The translations under genes and the position numbers were made by a program. From NCBI GenBank assembly GCA_027030825.1, contig JALVEM010000032.1:1-5448 (forward strand): a stretch of DNA of 5,448 bases, written 5' to 3'. Position 1 is the stretch's first letter. Each line of letters opens with the position of its first letter. This DNA comes from Thiohalobacter sp. GTDB lineage: Bacteria; Pseudomonadota; Gammaproteobacteria; Thiohalobacterales; Thiohalobacteraceae. Below the pieces are notes generated by a model. The model saw nothing but the letters and a program-made list of their open reading frames with translations. It was not told where the DNA came from and ran no database searches. Positions 5,428-5,448 of this stretch are shown here, one piece after another.

Positions 5428-5447
5428 GCCAGCTCCTCCACCCTGCC
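5424..5447 (-). CDS. Possible C-terminal end of an upstream gene (only about 7 codons in window)
   Basis: On the minus strand the last bases read open as GRVEELA followed by a TGA that overlaps the protease ATG (ATGA arrangement). In related genomes a YciO/TsaC-like (Sua5 family) gene commonly precedes this protease, so this may be its tail. Seven codons cannot establish identity, and the frame is chosen only by the stop overlap. Confidence 0.25.
   Translation of the reverse strand, partial: GRVEELA
5433..5439 (-). promoter_or_regulatory. Shine-Dalgarno of the M50 protease gene
   Basis: GGAGGAG on the minus strand with a five-base spacer to the ATG at 5427. It supports that start and, with no room for a promoter in the window, is compatible with the gene being internal to an operon. 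Confidence 0.7.
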
Positions 5448-5448
5448 G

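Overview
The window is a GC-rich stretch of bacterial chromosome in which every convincing gene lies on the minus strand, so the biological reading order is right to left. The cluster order is M50 membrane metalloprotease, trpS, scpA, scpB, rluB, then an endonuclease III-like DNA glycosylase cut by the left edge. M50-trpS-scpA-scpB-rluB is a familiar gammaproteobacterial order. With the high GC and the presence of ScpA/ScpB, it suggests a gammaproteobacterium that uses Smc-ScpAB rather than MukBEF, for example one near the Chromatiales/Ectothiorhodospiraceae. That placement is inference; no marker in the window settles it.

Layout, right to left. The last 24 bases may hold the C-terminus of an upstream gene whose TGA would overlap the protease ATG. 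The S2P-like protease (5427-4720) and trpS (4709-3492) are tightly packed, and the trpS Shine-Dalgarno overlaps the protease stop codon. TrpS starts with TTG, carries an extra segment before KMSKS, and has four cysteines spaced like a 4Fe-4S site. A 286-base AT-rich gap follows. It contains a 169-bp MITE-like element whose ends are inverted copies of three tandem 9-bp CACGGAAAA-type units. Downstream of it come scpA (3205-2297), scpB (2287-1487) and rluB (1483-659), 9 and 3 bases apart, which looks like one transcription unit. A 234-base hairpin-rich spacer separates rluB from the glycosylase gene (424 to beyond base 1).

The genes are mostly housekeeping: tRNA charging, chromosome condensation and segregation, 23S rRNA pseudouridylation, base-excision repair, and an intramembrane protease of unknown target. 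No new multi-gene system is evident. The features most worth a second look are the inverted-repeat element that separates trpS from scpA, the probable Fe-S site of TrpS, and the hairpin-rich spacer with its rluB-overlapping small ORF. Two very long plus-strand ORFs (200-3247 and 3627-4829) are antisense shadows of the conserved genes.
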